Source: Cricetomys ansorgei
Lineage: Eukaryota > Chordata > Mammalia > Rodentia > Nesomyidae
DNA: 64,000 nucleotides
Assembly: GCA_026225945.1 (NCBI GenBank)
Contig: JAMJFZ010001815.1
Coordinates: 18,683,501 to 18,747,500 of the forward strand
Direction of reading: 5' to 3'
The position numbers were made by a program, and so were the translations under genes. The notes beneath the pieces were generated by a model. That model did no database searches. It had not been told where the DNA came from and was given only the letters and a program-made list of their open reading frames with translations. How positions within the stretch are numbered: position 1 is the first letter of the stretch; each line of letters opens with the position of its first letter. Positions 35,154-46,440 of this stretch are shown here, in pieces.

Positions 35154-35231
35154 GGTGAAAGAGGACTGCCAGGTATCCATGGCTCCCCAGGGGACACAGG
35201 CCCACCAGGCATAGGAACCCCTGGCAGGACA
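35154..35231 (+). CDS. Col19a1: Col19a1 window exon 11 (78 nt): COL4 helix with imperfection
   Basis: The acceptor is ggtttcacag, the donor GTAAGT. Twenty-six codons: GER GLP GIH GSP GDT GPP, then GIGTP, then GRT. The GIGTP segment adds two residues between triplets. The length of 78 nt is not a multiple of nine, which fits the insertion. Confidence 0.95.
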
Positions 35232-35429
35232 GTAAGTAATATTCAGCCAAGTTATTGTAATTCCATTGGTTATGTTATGTCTCCACTCTTGTTCAGTCCC
35301 ATGCTCAAAATCTTACATAACACAGTAAGATGAGGGAAATAGAAGAGCTACAACTAGGAAATGAAGGAATCAAGCCATCCCTATTCAGGCATGACTTAGT
35401 CCTATGCTAAAAAGACCCTATGCTGAACG

Positions 35430-36410
35430 TCCTCGTGCTGAAGACAAATGCCAGAAAAATCTCAGAGCAGAAAAACATTTCAACAAAGTAGCAAAACACA
35501 AAATAAGCGTTAAGAAGTAGTAGCCTCTTTAAAAACAATCTCACTCAAAATAGCCTGGAGTGTTGTGGGGGGAGGGGGGCTACCTAAAAATCAACCTGAC
35601 TAAAGAAACATGTTCAATGAAAACTTGAAAGTACTGAAGAAGGCACTAGGGGTTGGAGACATCATTATGCTCATAAACTTGCAGAATTAATGCAATGAAA
35701 ATGTCTATAGTACCAAAAGCCATTCATGGAATCAATGTAATCTCCATCAAAATTCCAATAATGTTATTCACAGAACCAGAGAAAGCAATGCTAAAATGTA
35801 TATGGAAACACAAAAGACTCCAAAGAGCAAAAGCAATTCTTAAGCAAAAAGTTACAGAAGTAACATATCTGATCTGATCTCAGCTTATATTGTAGAACCA
35901 AAGTAACAGCACAGTAATAAAGTATCATAGTAACAAAGTTCTGGCGCATGAGCAGACGAGGAGACCAAGGGAATGGAATAGTAGACCCAGAAGTAAATCC
36001 ACACAGCTACAGCCACCTATGGTGACAAAATAAACAAAAATATGCATTGGAATAAAGGTTGCCTCTCCAAACAAGTAGTACTGGGAAAAAGCAGATCATC
36101 TCATATAGAAGAAAGAAATTAGATCCATATCACATACCCTAAACCAAGTCATTCAAAATGAGTCAAAGACTTTAATATAAAACCAGAAACTACTGGAGGA
36201 ATCATGAGGAAAAACTCCTGAAGATACAGGTCTGGGCAAAAACTTATTGAAAAGAAATCCACCAACATAGAAAATAAAAAATTGGCAAATGGGAAAATAT
36301 TAAATATTAAATTAAGAAGCTTCTGCACAGCGAAGGAAACAACTACTAGAATCTAGAGACAGCCTACAGAATGGATAGATCGCATCAGTGTGTCAATGTA
36401 TAGAATCCAT
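35430..36410 (+). mobile_element. Old L1 ORF2 fragment, first piece
   Basis: Decayed ORF2 sequence with a frame reading 'MSIVPKAIHGINVISIKI', the counterpart of the LPKxIYxxNxIPIKI block, then 'KCIWKHKRLQRAKAILKQK', which matches the KFIWxxKRPxIAKxIL block. It continues through a 'gtagtactgggaaaaagca' segment and 'aagcttctgcacagcg'. It is full of stops and shifts. Confidence 0.88.
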
Positions 36411-36543
36411 AAAATAAAATAAAAACAAAAAACCTACAAGAATTAAATGCCAAAATAAATAAATAAGTAAAATCCTCCAAATCTTTCAATAAATAATCGG
36501 CTAATAAACTAAATACTTCTTAAAAGAAGAAACACAATACCCG

Positions 36544-36556
36544 ATGTATGTATGTA

Positions 36557-36615
<59 letters not shown>

Positions 36616-36628
36616 ATATATATATATA
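36544..36628. repeat. Compound (ATGT)n(TG)n(TA)n microsatellite
   Basis: ATGT repeats grade into TG and then into TA dinucleotides, with a few TGTA interruptions. It lies at the 3' (tail) end of the antisense B1 that follows. Confidence 0.95.
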
Positions 36629-36773
36629 GGTTTTTCAAGACAGGGTTCCTCTGTTGTAACTCTGGCTGTCCTGGAACTCACTCTGTAGACCAGACTGGCC
36701 TTAAACTCACAGAGACCCACCTGCCTCTGCCTCCCAATGCTGGGATTAAAGGTGTGTGCCACCAACGCCTGGC
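36629..36773 (-). mobile_element. B1 SINE, antisense
   Basis: 'caagacagggttcctctgtt', 'gtaactctggctgtcctgga', 'actcactctgtagaccagac' and 'tgctgggattaaaggtgtgt' give the full reversed B1. It carries the TTGTAAC variant. Confidence 0.95.
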
Positions 36774-36960
36774 AATAAATAGTTTTTAAAATGTGTAACA
36801 TCCTAATCCACCAAGTAAGTACAAGTTAAAGCTGCTTTCCAGTTAAAAGCTTGTACTGTGTGAGCTTCCAGAAGAAGCCAGTTCCCAACGTCAGGCAACT
36901 CACAACATCCAGTAACTCCAGCTCCAGGGAATCAAATACCAAGATTCCCATACCCATTCC

Positions 36961-36997
36961 CCCCCCCCTCTCTCTCTATCGCTTTCTTTCACTCTCT

Positions 36998-37030
<33 letters not shown>
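36961..37030. repeat. C run, CT-rich stretch and (CA)n microsatellite
   Basis: A run of ten Cs, then a TCTC-rich stretch, then (CA)n from about 37,001 to 37,030, followed by an A-rich end. Confidence 0.93.
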
Positions 37031-37032
<2 letters not shown>

Positions 37033-37084
37033 AAAAATAAAATAATTACAAAAAAATAAAACTGCCTTCAGATTCAGTCTCACC

Positions 37085-37515
37085 CCAGCCAAACGAAGCT
37101 GTCATTACGACAAATATTGACAATGGTATGAGGAAAGTGTAACTCTTATCTTTTACTGGTGTGCATGTAAATTGCTACAGTGTCTACAGAATTCACTAGG
37201 AGGTCTCTCAAAAGCTAAAAATAGAACTACCACATGACCCAGCTGTACCCCTATTGGGTAATACCAGGGGCGCTCTAGCTCAGCACACCGCAGAGGGATT
37301 TGGACATCCGCGTTTTCTATGGCACTATTCTCAATAGCCAAGAAATGGAATCGGCCTGGGTCTTTCTGTACAAATGAAGAAAATGTGGTATGTATACACA
37401 ACAGGATGTTATTCACCCATACAGGAAAGAAAATCATGACATTTGCAGGGAAACAGACTCAACTGGGAATCACTCCATTAGGTGTCAAACCCTGTTTTTC
37501 TGCTAAGTAAATAAC
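37085..37515 (+). mobile_element. Old L1, ORF2 end and start of the 3' region
   Basis: 'tagaactaccacatgaccca', 'gctgtacccctattgggtaa' and 'atgttattcacccatacagg' match the L1 stretch just before the ORF2 stop. It is the continuation of the element starting at 35,430. Confidence 0.85.
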
Positions 37516-37572
37516 AGGATATTTCAGGATATTCCTCGTGGAACTTGTATGATTCTCTCTTATTTTACCCAG

Positions 37573-37608
37573 GGCTCCCAAGGACCAACTGGAGAGCCAG
37601 GCATTCAG
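37573..37608 (+). CDS. Col19a1: Col19a1 window exon 12 (36 nt): COL4 helix
   Basis: The acceptor is attttacccag, the donor GTTAGT, slightly off consensus. The 12 codons read GSQGPTGEPGIQ, four perfect triplets. Old L1 sequence lies about 60 nt upstream, and the next intron is 90 bp. Confidence 0.95.
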
Positions 37609-37698
37609 GTTAGTGACTTCACTGAGTTATTCAACAAAGCAGGTTTCATTTTCTTGAATGTCTTAAGGAACTTTTTTTTCTTCATTTTTTTTTCCTAG

Positions 37699-37752
37699 GG
37701 TCCTCGAGGTCTGCCTGGATTGCCAGGAGCTCCAGGGACCCCAGGGACTGAC
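37699..37752 (+). CDS. Col19a1: Col19a1 window exon 13 (54 nt): COL4 helix
   Basis: The acceptor is tttttcctag, the donor GTAAGG. The 18 codons read GPRGLPGLPGAPGTPGTD, six perfect triplets. Four GxP triplets in a row (GLP GLP GAP GTP) make this one of the most proline-rich stretches in the window. The next intron is 88 bp. Confidence 0.96.
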
Positions 37753-37840
37753 GTAAGGACCTGTGTCCAATTCCCACCCCACATTCATTTTAATGTGTTC
37801 TAACTTGCAGAAGTTTGAGTCAGATGCCTCTGTTTTTTAG

Positions 37841-37894
37841 GGCGCTCCAGGGAGAGATGGGAAGCCAGGCCTCCCAGGCCCCCCAGGTGACCCG
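37841..37894 (+). CDS. Col19a1: Col19a1 window exon 14 (54 nt): end of COL4
   Basis: The acceptor is tgttttttag, the donor GTATGT. The 18 codons read GAPGRDGKPGLPGPPGDP, six perfect triplets ending the helix before the NC4 break encoded by exons 15 and 16. Confidence 0.96.
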
Positions 37895-39238
37895 GTATGT
37901 AGACAGGCTTTGCCTGATTTATGTATCTTTAATGCACCCAGAAGCCAAACAGCCTACCAAGCAAATATTGCTGTCCAAACTAATTACAATGCTCCATGAC
38001 TGCTTGGTGATTTTGTTTATCCCCATTATTTTGTAGAGGGGAAGAAAATTCAAGCTGGGTCAGCATTACTGTGTGTGTGTGTGATGAATACTTATTTCCT
38101 AAGGGTATAATTCAGCTGTACAATTTTGCCCCAGGCTGAGCCTTAGCATTTAATGTCTTTGTTCCATGGAAAATTGAGGTAAAATAGATAGCCACAATTT
38201 CTCTTCTTTCTAATGCTAGTGAGTAAATGAATTTCATTTTTCTAAATGAAAGTGTGCAGGTAAGTTGCCTCCAGTATGGTACATACCCATTGATTGAATG
38301 CCTCTGAACAGATGAGATGATTAAATTATGAAAATTGGATTGAAAAGTCTCAGAAAATGCATTTAGATACTAACCACATGTTACATAGTTTTATTTCAGG
38401 TTAAACCTTGCTATGAGTGACAGTAAATCCCTTTAAATAGCCTCATCCCCAACACTTACATTTTTGAGAGGCCATATGGCACGTGGCATTGTGTTAAGAG
38501 TTTTGTATAATAAAATCCAAATCTGGCCTCTCGCTGGTTCCTCATAGATTCTCATACTTCCCACACTGCTTGTGCCTTTGAGCCTTTAGGAGCTGCAGGC
38601 AGCAGCATTATCCAGCCTTTCTTTAACTCTACCACTGAGGGAATTGTGTGGGCCTCATCTACAGTCCTGTCAACTGTCACTGGGGCTTACACAGTGTTTT
38701 TCTGAAAGGGCATTTTAAGACCTGTGGCCCAAACACAGCCCACATTCCCCAGGTTTCGGTCTTGTCCCTAACTGAAGTCCTTTTGAATTTCTGTAATAGC
38801 TAACTTCAAGGCAGACTCACCGTACAATTTCTGTATCTCTCAAAAACTTGAAAATGTGCTTGGTAGAGGAGTGATTTCCTCTTAACAAATGATTTGTTTT
38901 CGTATATTACCTAAAACCAACAACACAGGGAAAGCATAAAGGTTACCATGTCGTGAAACTCTAAGATACAGATGCATGATCAAAACAGTGACACATATGA
39001 GCTTGCATGCTCTTGGTGAAGGAACAGTGAATCTGTGTGTCAAGTTCATTCCATGAAGCATAAAGCTAAGCCAGTGAGTCTGATGGTGAGATTAAAGTTC
39101 CACGCCCCAAATTTCAACTGGCATGGCACATTAAAAAAATAAAATACACACTTCAACTTCTATGTTCATATTGTATTATGTTCATGTATATGCAAATATC
39201 CATGGATTTGGGGTTTTTTTCTCTCTTCTTAACTACAG
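37895..39238 (+). other. Col19a1: Intron 14 (1.3 kb)
   Basis: No repeat family recognised apart from a short TG run near 38,071-38,082. It ends in a T-rich tract and an aactacag acceptor. Confidence 0.8.
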
Positions 39239-39280
39239 ATCGCACTTCCTCTCTTGGGAGACATTGGCGCCTTGCTGAAG
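39239..39280 (+). CDS. Col19a1: Col19a1 window exon 15 (42 nt): NC4 break, hydrophobic half
   Basis: The acceptor is cttaactacag, the donor GTACTC. The 14 codons read IALPLLGDIGALLK. There is no Gly-X-Y register. The segment is strongly hydrophobic with leucine and isoleucine spacing that could form a short amphipathic helix. It is one of the most diagnostic stretches for type XIX collagen, which I remember as having the same sequence in human. This is the only exon besides 16 that does not begin with glycine. Confidence 0.93.
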
Positions 39281-39827
39281 GTACTCTTTTCCTATAAAAG
39301 AATTACATGTGGGTGTTCAGAAAAGGTTAAAGGAGAACTTTCAAAGATAGAATTAACTGCTTGGCTCAAACAATTCAAATTCAAATGTTAGAAAATATTT
39401 AAGGTAGAAAACCACACGAGTCTTATTATAACTGGTAGCATTATACCAACCTTCCAATTCCCTTCTTTCTGGGTCTCACATTGTGGATATGGAGACGGGG
39501 AAGGAAGTATTTAGCTGAAATACAGGAAGAGGTAGCATCATTGACATCTTTAAGTAGATCCTGCTTCTTCTGAAGCAACAGCTTTCCCTTCCCCTTCCTA
39601 GATATTTACCCACCCTGGTTCACTGCTGTGGAATGTATCTGCCACCCTGTCAACTCTGGTCAGCCTCCAAATGAAAATCAGTACAGCCATCTTACAGATT
39701 GAGTTTTTATGTCACTGAATTTTACAAAATGAGCTATAAAATTCCAAAGCCAACAATCGCCCTAACATCTGTTACCCTGTTTAACAAAAATTATCTCTAC
39801 TAATTACCTATTCTATAAAGTACCTTG

Positions 39828-39978
39828 GGCTAAACACAATGGTACACACCTGTAATTCCAACCCCTAGGAGGCTGAAACAGGAGTACAAGTTTCAGTCCA
39901 GCTTTCATTACACAGAAACACACCACATACACACACAACCACACACACATAAACATACATGCACACACACACACACAC
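39828..39978 (+). mobile_element. B1 remnant followed by CA-rich tail
   Basis: 'ggtacacacctgtaattcca', 'acccctaggaggctgaaaca' and 'ggagtacaagtttcag' are a decayed B1 5' half, followed by a CACA-rich stretch up to 39,978. Confidence 0.65.
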
Positions 39979-40419
39979 TATGGCTACCATTTTTAAGTAC
40001 TTTCCTATATTTTATCAATAAGAATGAGGGTTTGGGTAATGGGTAAAGCTATGTATATGTAGTCCAGTACGAGTTGGTAAGCCCAGATAAATATGTAGCC
40101 CTTCATTTCACTCATATTTCCAGTCTATGGATGGCCAGAAAGTGTATGCATGTACACCACTCACACAGGTAATTTCACTTATACAATGGGTGTTATTCTA
40201 ATGATTTGCCTAATGGCCTACATGTAAGCATGAAAAAATAGTTACAGCAGTAAATCCACCAAAAGACATAGACTTGTAGACATATTGGTTAGGGAATTAA
40301 AATTTTGAGGAAAGATATGTAAATGTAAATACTAATTTAAAAATTTTATAGGAGTTATTAGGAACTCCAAAAAGCAACAATTTCTTGTAAGAAGGGTTTC
40401 AGAGAGCTCTCTTATTTTT

Positions 40420-40620
40420 TGAGTTATAATTATATGCCAGGTAGTGCAATCTTACTTATTTCTTCCCATTTCGTCTTTACCAAAATGTTAGGAGCTCAGG
40501 CTAGAGTGCCATTCTTATTCATCGAAGATACTTGAAGTCTCAAGTAGTTTAGCAATTTGCCCAAATACACAGCTAAGAGGTTGACACAGGAGTACATATC
40601 CTCTAGTATTAAGTACTAGA
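40420..40620 (-). mobile_element. MIR-like ancient SINE, antisense
   Basis: 'tatatgccaggtagtgcaat' is followed by 'gtttagcaatttgcccaaat' and 'acacagctaagaggttgaca', matching the reversed MIR order of tgccaggcactg, taagtaacttgcccaagg and tcacacagctag. Confidence 0.7.
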
Positions 40621-42797
40621 ATCTTTTTTAACAGCAATAATATTAGAAATGAAAGATTGAAGGAATCAGATACTTGAATTCCCAAAGGATCAGAAGTTCC
40701 TATAGTTAACCAGAACTAAATGTTCCTAAAGAATATGGGGGATTGCTCACAGAACAGGCAGTGTACTGAGTGGACTCTGCTAAGTGGGGGACCAGGCATC
40801 CAGGGCTCTAGGAATGTAAGGAACTGACAGTCTGGCCAGGGCAGCATCCTCTGACACATACACTGCGCTACTCTTCCAGTCTTCAAGTTATCTCAATAAC
40901 ATCCTGGGTCACAAGAGAGCAGACTGGTGGGATGCAGGCAGGAAAGCTTGGTGGTTGATCCCAACAGGCTTTATCCAGCAGAAGAAGTGGAGAAAGTAGC
41001 TCCCACCCAAAATCGAAATCTGGTTTAGGGATTGACCTGTGAATGCAATTTAATAACACAATGTTAAATCCCAACTCTGTAACCCAGCACAGCAACTCAA
41101 GTGCTATGCCTTGAGTCTTTAACAAAATGTTATCCTGCTCTCCATTTTCTAAGATGTCTTCAATTAGGGCATTGAGAAAATCTAGAATAATGCTAAAACC
41201 AAACCATCCCTCCCAACCCTTGCAGGTCAATCTGTGTGTCAGGTCCCCTTTAAATCAGATTGTGCATTGGCTAATGATTAATACGCCTTAATAATTCCTA
41301 TAAAATAATATTAAGTCATTTTCAAGAACCTGTCTTAAAGCCAGTTTCCCTCAATTTGACATTCTGCTCTATCTAACCAAAGAAAATGAAACCAATATCA
41401 AATGACTCTTAGAAGTTTTTGTTGAGTTCTATCAATTATCATTTTTTTTCATATTTTATTAAAACCATCAGTAGAATCACTTATCTGAAAATGTTTCTGA
41501 AATCAGTATTCTAAGGTTCTGCTATGTATTTATAAAACATATAAACGTATGTATGTGTCTATAGGTGTGATTCATCTCTTTCATATATTTTGAAATATGG
41601 AAACTCTCCTGATTCTCTTGAGCCCCGCCATTCCCTTCCCAACATTTTTCTATCCCATGATAATTCTAAAATTAAACATGTATTTAAATTTTTCTGTCAA
41701 TGTGTAATCCCATGAAATGACCTAGATGGTAAAATTTAATTTGATCAACTGTATATGTGATACTGGCCTTTTTTTTAAAAACATATTTGGAATCTAAAAA
41801 GGACCATTGCAGGGATTAATCCAGCATCACACAAAGTTATGTTCTAAGGAATATGTTTCTGGGAAGCAGATATTTATTGGGACAGCTATTGGTAATGAAT
41901 AGCTTTAGTCTTTCTTGCCAACTGTTCATCAGTGATAAATCACCTTTCCTTTTTCTGTCCAATGATTCTGCCCATTATTAAAAACAATAAAAAATGGACA
42001 CTTCTTTTGTCCTACCCTGTCAACTGTCTCCTCCGTCAGTGGCCCTAGTCTTTCCTGATTATATGTTTAGTCCAACATTTTCTCTTCAAATAAGCCTCTC
42101 CAAGGGCTGTTCACAAACATTTTCCCCTAGCTGTGTGCTAAGACTTTGATTTATCTAGGGAGCATAGGCACTTTGATGTGTGCCTCTGTAGATTGCCTGA
42201 AGGTTGTAGAGAAGACAGTGGTGATACCATTGAGGTCTCCAGTATCTTCTTGGATTTGACCTCAGGTCAAGTCCAAGGCCCCCAAGTTCCTGTTCTTCCC
42301 AAGAATGCCTTCTCTGACAAATGTTAGCAGGCCCCGTGGGGGGTCCTCAACTCATTCTGCTTTATAATCAGAAATTTTTCTTCCTTTTTTTTTTATTTCC
42401 ATGACTCAGACTATTAGTTTGATATACTCTTTCATGTTCCCACTTAACCCAAGCTTTACTATGACCTTCCTTCCTAAACATGCTACAAAGTTAAAATTTA
42501 GATTGTGTTCTCTACCCCACCCCCATTATTTATTTGGGATTTTCCTTTGAAGTGGCATCAGAGGTATTGTGTGTGGTGTTTTTGTTTTTTAAGTAAAAGT
42601 TCACCAGTATCAAAGAACCAAGATTACTAATTAGGGTTAAAGTTTTTACCTCAAAAAGTCATCTTTCAAACTGGACAAATTTCTGAAAGTAGAGCAGCCT
42701 CACCATTGCTCATTCGACAAGGGTGCAGATAGATCCAACCTCAGCCTCATAGACAGGTTTTACGAGCCTCTCAGTAAGTTGTCTTTATACTCACTAG

Positions 42798-42902
42798 AAT
42801 TTCTGTGGCAACTGTCAAGCCAATGTCCCTGGGCTGAAAAGCAACAAAGGGGATGAAGGAGGCAATGGGGAGCCTGGAAAATACGATTCTGCTGCCAGGA
42901 AG
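42798..42902 (+). CDS. Col19a1: Col19a1 window exon 16 (105 nt): NC4 cysteine segment and start of COL3
   Basis: The acceptor is tatactcactag, a weak pyrimidine tract; the donor is GTGAGA. It is the longest exon here, at 35 codons. It opens NFCGNCQANVPGLKSNK, the second half of the NC4 break, with a Cys-Gly-Asn-Cys pair (TGT codons at 42,804 and 42,813). These are the only two cysteines in the 460 codons and are the likely interchain disulphide site. The helix then starts GDE GGN GEP GKY and is broken by DSAARK before exon 17. The length is not a multiple of nine, as expected for a break exon. Confidence 0.94.
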
Positions 42903-42988
42903 GTGAGAGGTTTGTCACATGCTTCTGGGCCCTACAGTGCACCTACAGAGTACCCTTTTGCAGCTCTGTTAACTCCTCTGTCTTCTAG

Positions 42989-43042
42989 GGTGATGTAGGG
43001 CCCCGGGGTCCTCCAGGAATGCCAGGCAGAGAAGGGCCAAAG
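42989..43042 (+). CDS. Col19a1: Col19a1 window exon 17 (54 nt): COL3 helix
   Basis: The acceptor is tctgtcttctag, the donor GTAAGA. The 18 codons read GDVGPRGPPGMPGREGPK, six perfect triplets. The intron before it is only 86 bp, the shortest in the window. Confidence 0.96.
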
Positions 43043-43280
43043 GTAAGAAAGTCCTCTGTGGAGATTCTCAACTCTATGAAAAATAGAGAATCTACTCCTG
43101 GAAAATTTACTTTGCAAGGTGGAGCAAAAGGCATTTGCAGATCCTGCCATTGGTTTATTCCCTAATCCTGTCCACATGGCATGCCCCAAGTGTTCTGATG
43201 GGAGGTTTTTTTTTTTTTTTTCATTGCTTCAAATGATACTGAAATGGTCCAATGTTAGCTGAAGTTACTGTCTTTTTTAG

Positions 43281-43334
43281 GGAAGCAAAGGAGAGCGGGG
43301 CTACCCTGGAATACGTGGGGAGAAAGGCGATGAG
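43281..43334 (+). CDS. Col19a1: Col19a1 window exon 18 (54 nt): COL3 helix, charged
   Basis: The acceptor is tgtcttttttag, the donor GTAAGA. The 18 codons read GSKGERGYPGIRGEKGDE, six perfect triplets. It is the most charged exon seen (K, E, R, R, E, K, D, E) and could take part in ionic or heparin-like contacts, which is inference. Confidence 0.96.
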
Positions 43335-44659
43335 GTAAGAGATTCTTCTCTGGTAAAACTGTCAGCTATTGCTTCTTTCTACTTGGTTCAATGGAGGAAA
43401 GACAATAACTTTTCAATATTGTGTGTTTAATGCCAAGACCATTTAAAATCAAGGGTAAGTAGATGTTTAAAAATAACACACTTTTAGTAATTACAGAGGC
43501 ACATTTATCTCCAGTGGTCCAGATGTGGAGACACGAAACTAAGGCTACTGATTAATACATAAGTTTTGGGTTTTCTGTTTTCAGGTAGCGGGTAATTGTC
43601 CTCGCTCTCACTAGAACAGGAAGAGGAAGAGTAACTCACAAAAAGAAACCTCAGGGTAGTGAAGGGATAGAAAGAATATATGAACAAGCATGGGGATAAA
43701 GGCAGCTCTAGAGACCAGCAATGACAGGCTATACCATGATTCAACTTTAACAACCTTGGATTCTCTGTGCCTCCACTCAGCTTCCAAACACTTTGGAGAA
43801 GTAAGCTGTGTTAAGGATCTGAACAGACCTGGTTTAGGTCAACAGTTCACCCCAGGACCAAGCACCCAACTCAAACATGCTTTTGAGACAGCAGTGTACT
43901 TTTCTGACTGTAAGACACACTGATGCTCAGGATATCATTCTCTCCCTGCATAATTCACATTAACTCTTAGAAAAACCAATTAGAATGATGAATCGCTGTT
44001 AGTTTAAACAGTTTTGGTGCTAATAGTTCTTAATGAAAGTAAGAAAGCCATCTGGCGTATATTAACCTTGATGGTAGTGTGGAAAATTATGACACTGTAA
44101 AATAGATCTATTTTTCTGGTTAGAACTGTATTTCACATTACGAGCTACCATCATTTGTTTTTGTTTTTTACTGATATTCATTGTATTCTGGAAATCTTTA
44201 AGATAGGATTGGGATTGTTTTCCAAGTTAAAAATTAAAGAATAAGAAACACAGCATTTATTTTCATTTATAAATAAAACATTAAAGGCTTTTTGTTTTGA
44301 AAACAAGTAAGAATTAATGAGCTTTTCCTTCCTCGAGTGCCACAGAAGGTTTCAGTAAAGTATAATCACAATAATGGGTTTTAGCAGGCAGGCAGGTTTT
44401 AACTGCCTAGATTCAAGAGGTGGGCTGTAGAGGCAATTGAGAAGGTGATAAAAAAAGGATTGAGAAATAATTGGAATTGGGGCTTTTTATAAGTGACTCT
44501 GTTAAATTCACTAGAAGTTAATTTTTATTGATTCTGTGAGGTATTTTGCTGTCTTGGTGAGCCAAACTCGTTAATATTCCCCGATATTGTAGTGTGTTCT
44601 TTCTTAGGAACACTTCGTGCACGCTTTGAAATGGATCACACAAAATTCTGCTGAAGGCT

Positions 44660-44696
44660 CATTAGAGTTCATTAGACTCATTAGACTCATGAGATT
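44660..44696. repeat. Short imperfect tandem of CATTAGA-type units
   Basis: Four adjacent units of about 9-10 bp: cattagagtt, cattagact, cattagact, catgagatt. It is short, so it may be a recent slippage product. Confidence 0.7.
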
Positions 44697-46082
44697 CTTT
44701 TCTCTTGTTCTCTGCATCACAGGCCTAACATGAATAAACCTGGCCCAACTGACTTAGTCCAGTCTTTTGAAAGGAAGAGGGCAGCACACTTTCTGTCTTC
44801 CACACAGATCAATAAGAGCAAACATAATCGCATCATCTATCTGAACTCAGAAAATACCTTGTTTTTTTTTGTTTTTTTTTTTTATGTACCTAGTTATACA
44901 CCTTGTAGATTTTTTAAAGTGAATAAAAATATTACCCAACAATACGCACATTTCCAACTGGTCAACAGACTATACTGTCTTAACAGACATGCATTGTCTC
45001 CCATGTTACAAAACCACAGTCAAAACCACCATCCTTCATTCAGTGGAAAAGGTACAGAGAGAGAGCTCATAGCTTTTAGAACTCTAGTTTTAGAATCTTC
45101 AATTTAATTTAAGAAGTTAGGGGAATCACCCATTTGTCGATCTTTGAAAAGTAGTTCTCTCCAGATTCTTCACAGGTGTTGCTTGCTAAGTGCTGAGAGG
45201 CTACTAGACCTTCATCTTTCCTACCCAGAGAAAATTCTTTGTTTGTACTGTGTGTCTTCTTATAATATTTTATGATAATAAATGACAAACGAGACATGAA
45301 AATATCACTAGTCAGAAAGTATAGCAATGAAGGCTGACTACCTATGCAATTGATTTTAATTTGTGCTTGAATTTGGCACTGTGTGCTAAACTGACTGTCT
45401 TAGTCTTGAATGTCTGTCTTCTTTAATGGCTGCCTTGTCTTATAAAGTCATCTTATGCTTCCATAGAAGCTTTCACTCTTAGAAATTTCAGGTAGCTGAG
45501 CTAGAGACTGCTGAGAATGATGTTTTTTACTTATGTAGTGGGGTTTGCTTTAAAGTTTAATGTGGTCATCAAAGGTTAACGAGTCCCATGCCTATAAATT
45601 AGACAACCTAAAATCTCACTCAGCATCTCCAGGCTGACACAAAGTTGAGACTTCAAATAGCAAAATAATGAAGATATATGCATATGCATATCTGAAATAG
45701 GTACATACAGAAAAAAAAATAGAACTGTAGATGTTTTAAGATAAAGAAATTTACCAAACATGTGTATAAGCATCAGCCATTGAGAAGTACCATTTCCGAT
45801 GGGAAAATTTTCCCTTCCACTTACAAAATTATAAATTTGTTTATACACTCGTGAAGGAAAATGAGAAGAGGCAGTCCATAATACTGATGTGAATGGTCCA
45901 CACATGCACATGTGTGCATATGTTCACACATACAGCAAGTCAATGGGATTGATAAAACCTTGAAGAAAGAGTGACTGCATTCCCTAATACAAATATATAC
46001 AAGGTTTTGCTGGAGACTTAATACATGAGGCATTCCAGCATACTCAAGGAGATTCTTGCAGTATGTCTTCATATCATACCAG

Positions 46083-46440
46083 TCTTAGTTACTTTTCTGT
46101 TACTGTGAAGAGACACCATAACCAAGGCAACTTATAAAAAAAAAGGAATATAATTGGGGGCTTGTTTACTGTTTCAAAAGGTTAGTCCACAGTGATCGTG
46201 GTAGGGAGCACGCCAGCAGGCAGGCATGCATGATATTGGAGCAGCAGCTGAAAACTTACAACTAATCCACAAGCACAAGGCAGATATAAAGAGAGAGGGA
46301 GTCTGAGCCTGACACCCCCAAAGACACACCTCCTCTAACAAGGTCACATCCCTAATCCTTCCAAAACACTCCCACCAACTAGGGACCGAGCATTCAAATA
46401 TGTGAGCCTATTAAAGCCATTCTCTTTCAAACTGCCACAG
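46083..46440 (-). mobile_element. MaLR-like LTR, antisense
   Basis: It opens 'tagttacttttctgttactg', then 'accataaccaaggcaactta', and later 'cctctaacaaggtcacatcc', 'actcccaccaactaggga' and 'attcaaatatgtgagcctat'. This is the reversed order of a MaLR-type LTR. Confidence 0.65.

Larger units (their letters stand above)
35232..37572 (+). other. Col19a1: Intron 11 (2.3 kb), largely L1-derived
   Basis: Most of this intron is a decayed sense L1 split by a TA/TG microsatellite, an antisense B1 and a C/CT/CA tract. L1-like sequence reaches to within about 60 nt of the next exon. Confidence 0.8.
39281..42797 (+). other. Col19a1: Intron 15 (3.5 kb)
   Basis: Contains a B1 remnant and CA run (39,828-39,978) and an antisense MIR-like fragment (40,420). 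The rest is AT-rich and unassigned. Confidence 0.8.

Noticed and set aside
35142..35333. Read-through of exon 11 into intron 11 as a possible alternative C-terminus
   Set aside because: The frame continues for about 33 codons past a consensus GTAAGT donor, with no poly(A) signal seen close by. This is ordinary chance read-through.
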